From Ramlibacter sp. WS9 (GTDB taxonomy: Bacteria; Pseudomonadota; Gammaproteobacteria; Burkholderiales; Burkholderiaceae_C): 64,000 nt of DNA. Every line of letters begins with the position of its first letter. The first letter of the stretch is position 1. Of this stretch, positions 59,942 through 64,000 are shown in pieces. The notes beneath the pieces were generated by a model. That model saw only the letters and a program-made list of their open reading frames with translations. It made no database searches and had not been told where the DNA came from. The position numbers were made by a program, and so were the translations under genes. Where the stretch lies: NCBI RefSeq assembly GCF_003797765.1, contig NZ_RKMB01000002.1, positions 248,001 through 312,000 of the forward strand. Reading direction: 5' to 3'.

Positions 59942-60529
59942 ATGAAACGCTGGCTCTTGATCATCATCTCCGCGCTGTCCCTCTCCGGCTGCGGCTACAA
60001 CGATTTCCAGAAGCTGGACGAGCAGTCCAAGGCCGCGTGGAGCGAGGTGCTCAACCAGTACCAGCGCCGTGCCGACCTGGTGCCCAACCTGGTCGCCACG
60101 GTGAAGGGCGAGGCCAACTTCGAGCAGGAAACGCTGACGAAGGTGATCGAGGCGCGCTCCAAAGCGACGGCGGTGCAGGTCACGCCTGAAACGCTCAACA
60201 ACCCGGAAGCCTTTGCCAAATTCCAGCAGGCGCAGGGCGAGTTGTCGAGTGCGCTGAGCCGGCTGCTGGTGGTGAGCGAACGCTACCCCGACTTGAAGGC
60301 CAACCAGAGCTTTCGCGAGCTGCGGGTGCAGCTGGAAGGCACGGAAAACCGCATCACCGTCGCACGCAACCGCTACATCCAGACGGTGCAGGAGTACAAC
60401 GTGCTCTCGCGCAGCTTCCCCACCAACCTGACTGCGATGGTGTTCAAGTACCAGCCCAAGCCCGTGTTCTCTGTGCAGAACGAGGCGCAGATTTCGGTGC
60501 CGCCGTCGGTGGACTTCAACAAAAAGTAG
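59942..60529 (+). CDS. LemA-family lipoprotein
   Basis: LemA protein of 195 residues. MKRWLLIIISALSLSGCGYN is the lipobox, followed by LDEQSKAAWSEVLNQYQRRA DLVPNL in the family pattern (coiled N-terminal helix) and ending FKYQPKPVFSVQNEAQISVP. LemA proteins are envelope proteins of unknown biochemical role. It leads the operon LemA-TPM-TPM, with 7 bp to the next gene. The ATG at 59942 is preceded by GGAA at a suitable distance. Confidence 0.93.
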   Translation: MKRWLLIIISALSLSGCGYNDFQKLDEQSKAAWSEVLNQYQRRADLVPNLVATVKGEANFEQETLTKVIEARSKATAVQVTPETLNNPEAFAKFQQAQGELSSALSRLLVVSERYPDLKANQSFRELRVQLEGTENRITVARNRYIQTVQEYNVLSRSFPTNLTAMVFKYQPKPVFSVQNEAQISVPPSVDFNKK

Positions 60530-60536
60530 CCTGCCC

Positions 60537-61436
60537 TTGAAAGCGCTGCTGATCCTGCTGTGGGCACTGGCCGCCTCGGTCTGCAGCGCGCAGGATCTCA
60601 AACCCATCCCGGCGCTGTCGGCCCACGTCGTCGACCAGACCGGAACGCTCGACGCGATCCAGGCCAAAGGCCTGGACGACAAGCTCATGGCGTTCGAGCA
60701 GGCCAAGGGCACGCAGATCGCGGTGCTGATGGTCGCGACGACGCAGCCGGAAGACATCGCCAGCTACGCCAATCGCGTGGGCAACGCGTGGAAGATCGGC
60801 CGCAAGGGCGTCGGTGACGGCGTGCTGGTGGTCGTGGCCAAGGACGATCGCAAGATCCGCATCGAAGTAGCCAAGACGCTGGAAGGCGCGATCCCCGACC
60901 TGGCGGCCAAACACATCATCGACGAAGCGATCACGCCGGAGTTCCGCAAGGGCGACTATGCGGCCGGCTTGCGCGCGGGCGTCGACCAGCTGATCGCGCG
61001 CATCAACGGTGAGGCGCTGCCGGCGCCGGCGCTGCCCAAATCCAAGTCCACCGCCAAAACCGGCGGGATGGGTTTCGACTGGATGGACATGGCGATCTTC
61101 CTGTTCTTCGCCGTGCCGATCGGTGGCAGCGTGCTGCGCGGGATGTTCGGTCGCAAGCTCGGCTCGTTCTTCACGGGTGCGGGCGTGGGGGCGGTTGCCC
61201 TGTTCATTACCTCAAGCCTTCTGGTCGCCGGTATCGCGGCGTTCGTCGCCCTCCTCTTCACCATCCTGTCTGGCAGCATGGGCCTGCCCACTGGGCGGCG
61301 TGGCGGCTTCGGGGGCGGACCCTGGATCGGCGGCGGTGGCGGTGGCTGGAGCGGCGGGAGCGGGGGCGGCAGCAGCTGGGGCGGCTCCGGCGGTGGTGGC
61401 GACTTCGGCGGCGGCGGCGCCTCGGGAGATTGGTGA
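60537..61436 (+). CDS. TPM-domain protein, YgcG/MtfA-neighbour type with Gly/Ser-rich tail
   Basis: 299-residue envelope protein. TTG start at 60537 gives a signal peptide (LLILLWALAASVCSA) and the TPM domain from about 30 to 150 (ALSAHVVDQTGTLDAIQAKG, AVLMVATTQPEDIASYANRV, GVGDGVLVVVAKDDRKIRIE), then two membrane segments (GMDWMD-like region at about 180 and ALFITSSLLVAGIAAFVALL) and a Gly/Ser/Trp-rich tail of more than 45 residues, as usual for this family. It forms an operon with LemA and the next TPM gene. The stop overlaps the next ATG (TGATG). Confidence 0.9.
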   Translation: MKALLILLWALAASVCSAQDLKPIPALSAHVVDQTGTLDAIQAKGLDDKLMAFEQAKGTQIAVLMVATTQPEDIASYANRVGNAWKIGRKGVGDGVLVVVAKDDRKIRIEVAKTLEGAIPDLAAKHIIDEAITPEFRKGDYAAGLRAGVDQLIARINGEALPAPALPKSKSTAKTGGMGFDWMDMAIFLFFAVPIGGSVLRGMFGRKLGSFFTGAGVGAVALFITSSLLVAGIAAFVALLFTILSGSMGLPTGRRGGFGGGPWIGGGGGGWSGGSGGGSSWGGSGGGGDFGGGGASGDW

Positions 61437-61960
61437 TGCAGCATCGCAAACCTCAAGGTTTCATCAAGCGGATGCTGCGCCACCGCTGGCTGGACGAATC
61501 CGACACGCGCAAGGCAATGCCGCCGGACATGGTGGAGCGCATCGCGCGCCGCGTGGCCGCGAGCGAGAAGCGCCACACCGGCGAGGTCCGCATCTACGTC
61601 GAAGCCGGCTTGCCGCTGAGCTACCTGTGGCGCAGCGCGACGCCGCGCGAGCGCGCCGTGGCGATGTTCGGCAAGCTGCGCGTGTGGGACACCGAGCACA
61701 ACAACGGCGTGCTGATCTACCTGCTGCTGGCGGAACACGCCATCGAGGTGGTGGCCGACCGCGGCCTTGCGCGCCACGTGCCGCCCGAAGAATGGCGCGC
61801 CATCGTCGTGCGGCTCGGCGCCGCGCTGCACGAAGGCCGCTTCGAAGACGGGCTCACCCAGGCGCTGGAGGAAGTGTCGGCGCTCCTGGTGCAGCACTTC
61901 CCCGCGAGCGAGAGCGACGCGAACGACAACGAGCTGCCGGACGAACCGGTGCTCGGCTGA
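61436..61960 (+). CDS. TPM-domain protein, short form
   Basis: 174-residue protein without signal peptide. After a basic N-terminus (MQHRKPQGFIKRMLRHRWLD) comes a TPM domain: VAASEKRHTGEVRIYVEAGL, LRVWDTEHNNGVLIYLLLAE, IEVVADRGLARHVPPEEWRA. The C-terminus is acidic. It overlaps the preceding TPM gene by TGATG and completes the LemA operon. A pair of TPM genes after LemA is common in Burkholderiales. Biochemical role is unknown. Confidence 0.9.
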   Translation: MQHRKPQGFIKRMLRHRWLDESDTRKAMPPDMVERIARRVAASEKRHTGEVRIYVEAGLPLSYLWRSATPRERAVAMFGKLRVWDTEHNNGVLIYLLLAEHAIEVVADRGLARHVPPEEWRAIVVRLGAALHEGRFEDGLTQALEEVSALLVQHFPASESDANDNELPDEPVLG

Positions 61961-61980
61961 TCCGCCGATCCGCTCAGGCG

Positions 61981-63381
61981 TCAGGCCTGCAGGAATCCCA
62001 GGCTGCGCGCGCTGCCGAAGTTCGCGAGATTCGGGAACACCGAGTCGATCTGGCTTTCCGACAGGCCCCACCAGCGCGACAACGTGGCGCCGTACTGGTC
62101 CACCGACGCCGTGGGAATCCAGCGGCCCTGCAGTTCCCATGAATCCTGGCCGACGTCGCTCGGCCCGCCCAGCACCAGTTCGGGGTACGCGCCGTAGGTG
62201 GTGTTGCCGTTCACCGCGCCGCCCATCACCAGTTGGTTGTTGCCCCACGCGTGGTCGGTCCCCAGGCTCTCGTTGGGTGCGAAGGTGCGCCCGAAATCGC
62301 TCTGCGTGAACGTGGTGACGTTGCTTGCCAGGCCCAGCACCTGGGTGGCCTGGTGGAACGCCGCCATCGCATCGGCGAGGGTCTTCATCAGCCCTGCGTG
62401 ATGGCCCTGCAACGCGTTGCCGGAGATCTGGTCGCCGTGCGTGTCGAAGCCGCCCAGCGACGCGAAGAACACCTGCCGCGTGGTGCCGACGTGCGTCGGG
62501 ATCGCGCTTCGGTACGCGATCAGCTTGGCGATCTGGTAGAGCTGCTTGGCCAGGCCGGTCGTCAACGCGCCCGTGGCGTTGGTCAGGGACGCGAACGCGG
62601 CGTTGATCGGCTCGCCCGGATTGTCGCGCGGGTTGATGCGCAGCGTCGGCGCCAGCGCGTCGGACACCGCGAAGGTGTCGCGCTGCTGGCTCGCGAACGC
62701 GTTGTAGATCTGCTGCTGGCCACTCTCGCCGTAGAGAGACATCAGCGCGCTCTTGCGTGCCGCGGCGGGGCCGCCGAAATAGCCATCGAACCCGAAGTTC
62801 GAACCCGGCCCCGGCACGACCAGCGGTGCCTGCAGGTCGCCGACGCCGAAGCGGCCGTTGCCTGCGGCCGAAACCACGAGGCTGCTTCGCGCCTGCGCCG
62901 CGCGCCCGCCCCAGCCGGTCCGCATGGTGGCGTCGTGGTAACCCGTTTCCCACAGGCCCTGCTGGTCGCTGTGCGAGAACAGGCTCTCCGGCACCACTTT
63001 GCCGAGCGTGCGGAAGTTGCGGTATTCGTTCTTGGTGAGCGGCTGGAACAGCGGGCCCACATTGAACACGGGAGCCAGCGCACCCGCCGACCAGACATTC
63101 GACAACGCGCCCATGGATGGATGCAGGCCGTAGTCGGTGCCCAGCGGCACCAGCGTGTCCTGCGGCAACGCCAGTTGCTTGCGAACCGCGGCGTACTGGC
63201 CGTAGCGCGTGCTGTCGCGCGGCGCCACCATGTTCATGCCGTCGTTGCCGCCGTACAGGAAGATGCAGACCAGCGCGCGGTAGTCGACCGATTGCGCCTG
63301 CGCCGCGCGCGGCATCAGCTGCGAAAGGGTGGTGCCCGCCATGACGGCGGCGGCCGTGGAGAGGAAGTGTCGTCTTTGCAT
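61981..63381 (-). CDS. DUF1501-family protein with Tat-type signal
   Basis: 466-residue exported protein of the DUF1501 (sulfatase/alkaline-phosphatase-like fold) family. The N-terminus [20 protein letters not shown] ending AAQAQ is a Tat-like leader. The motifs [20 protein letters not shown], the region [12 protein letters not shown] and [20 protein letters not shown] are family hallmarks. It lies 10 bp after the DUF1800 gene and the two are nearly always paired. Function unproven; an envelope hydrolase has been suggested for the family. The strand ends near the TPM operon, tail to tail. Confidence 0.92.
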   Translation of the reverse strand: MQRRHFLSTAAAVMAGTTLSQLMPRAAQAQSVDYRALVCIFLYGGNDGMNMVAPRDSTRYGQYAAVRKQLALPQDTLVPLGTDYGLHPSMGALSNVWSAGALAPVFNVGPLFQPLTKNEYRNFRTLGKVVPESLFSHSDQQGLWETGYHDATMRTGWGGRAAQARSSLVVSAAGNGRFGVGDLQAPLVVPGPGSNFGFDGYFGGPAAARKSALMSLYGESGQQQIYNAFASQQRDTFAVSDALAPTLRINPRDNPGEPINAAFASLTNATGALTTGLAKQLYQIAKLIAYRSAIPTHVGTTRQVFFASLGGFDTHGDQISGNALQGHHAGLMKTLADAMAAFHQATQVLGLASNVTTFTQSDFGRTFAPNESLGTDHAWGNNQLVMGGAVNGNTTYGAYPELVLGGPSDVGQDSWELQGRWIPTASVDQYGATLSRWWGLSESQIDSVFPNLANFGSARSLGFLQA

Positions 63382-63391
63382 GATGTCCTCT

Positions 63392-64000
63392 TCAGCGTGC
63401 GATCTGGTACTGGGGCGAAGCGAACACCAGATAGGCCGCGGTCTTGACGCGCTCCTTCAGGTAGCTCGACGAGTTGCTCGCGGTCCACGCGGCGACCGCG
63501 TTGATGATGGTCTGGCGGGCCGCCGGCGTGATGCGGCCGCCCAGGCCCACGCGCACCATCCGGTCGACCAGCTTGGCCGGGTCGGATGCATCGAGGAGGA
63601 ACGGATCCAGGTTGACCTGCGTCGGCAGCGCGTTGGGCACGTTGGTCGAGGCAGCCGATCCGCCCCAGTTGACCAGGTAGTTCACGTAGTTGATGCGGGC
63701 CAGGCCGGTGTTGGCGTTGAGGATGCCGAACTGCGGGCCCTGGAGCTGGGTGCCCGCGACCGGGTAGTCGGGCCGGTAGTAGTTGAAGACCGAGGGCGGC
63801 CGGAACACGTGCTGCCCCAGTGCCTCGCCCCACCACCAGGTCAGCGGTTCGCCGTCGGTCGTGCCGTTGAGCGCGCGCAGCACGCCTGCAAAGAACTGCA
63901 CCGGTTCGCGCAGCCGCCCGGCCTGGGCGGGCGGGGAATCGCCGCGCGCTTCCTGATCGAGCAGGATCGCCGTGACGGTCGCACGCAGGTCGCCCTTCAC
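63392..64000 (-). CDS. DUF1800-family protein (N-terminus outside window)
   Basis: C-terminal 202 residues of a DUF1800 protein. Family features seen: [34 protein letters not shown] and the last block [17 protein letters not shown]. The gene begins beyond the right edge. The downstream partner is the DUF1501 gene at 10 bp. The pair is widespread in proteobacteria and of unknown function, probably exported together. Confidence 0.9.
   Translation of the reverse strand: MKGDLRATVTAILLDQEARGDSPPAQAGRLREPVQFFAGVLRALNGTTDGEPLTWWWGEALGQHVFRPPSVFNYYRPDYPVAGTQLQGPQFGILNANTGLARINYVNYLVNWGGSAASTNVPNALPTQVNLDPFLLDASDPAKLVDRMVRVGLGGRITPAARQTIINAVAAWTASNSSSYLKERVKTAAYLVFASPQYQIAR

Overview
This is about 64 kb of a high-GC chromosome. 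Gene content and order (gatCAB diverging from mreBCD-mrdA, xthA against pyrE, Rep helicase, a fused indolepyruvate:ferredoxin oxidoreductase with an Lrp regulator, LemA-TPM-TPM, DUF1501/DUF1800) point to a betaproteobacterium of the Burkholderiales, most likely Comamonadaceae (Ramlibacter/Variovorax-like). The genus is an inference, because no rRNA or tRNA gene was seen.

Layout. 0-9 kb: truncated amidase lipoprotein gene, LuxR-type regulator with a 24-bp palindrome between them, two overlapping acetyltransferases, PAP2 phosphatase, an RND pump (adaptor plus transporter), then a 722-bp non-coding stretch holding two folded repeat units in inverted orientation. 9-14 kb: methyltransferase and a three-gene signalling operon (TonB receptor, YfiR-like protein, CHASE8-type histidine kinase). 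14-19 kb: HlyD/ABC/ABC-2 exporter, an M15 peptidase without signal peptide, an RsbQ/KAI2-like hydrolase and an anchored unknown. 19-24 kb: the remains of a UgpBAEC-type ABC importer operon (ATPase, binding protein and only the last 26 codons of a permease) followed by a phosphodiesterase-like lipoprotein. 24-30 kb: XRE regulator and a wax-ester synthase/DGAT with a basic tail, a two-gene HTH + nucleotidyltransferase-like cassette, and a large winged-helix/ATPase/TPR regulator diverging from a 1-Cys peroxiredoxin and a flavoprotein. 32-38 kb: GST, a second strongly folded non-coding element, Lrp regulator and indolepyruvate oxidoreductase. 38-46 kb: small lipoprotein and membrane proteins, a lower-GC AAA-ATPase/TOPRIM-like gene that looks like a solitary defence gene, AEC transporter, rep. 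46-57 kb: housekeeping genes xthA, pyrE, gatCAB, mreBCD-mrdA. 57-64 kb: SRPBCC-MarR operon with a perfect operator, YheT-like hydrolase, SnoaL-like protein, NAD-binding protein, LemA-TPM-TPM, and DUF1501-DUF1800 (cut by the window end).

Working together: several divergent regulator/target pairs carry visible palindromes or 11-bp direct repeats in the shared intergenic region (LuxR, XRE, HTH cassette, winged-helix ATPase, Lrp, MarR). The most unusual items are the two families of multi-stem non-coding elements at 8.5-9.1 kb and 33.3-33.5 kb. In the first, the two copies differ in sequence but the differences compensate across the stems. Next come the YfiR/CHASE8-histidine-kinase/TonB operon, the deleted ABC importer, the HTH/nucleotidyltransferase cassette and the AAA/TOPRIM gene. 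All assignments come from reading the sequence; no database search was run.
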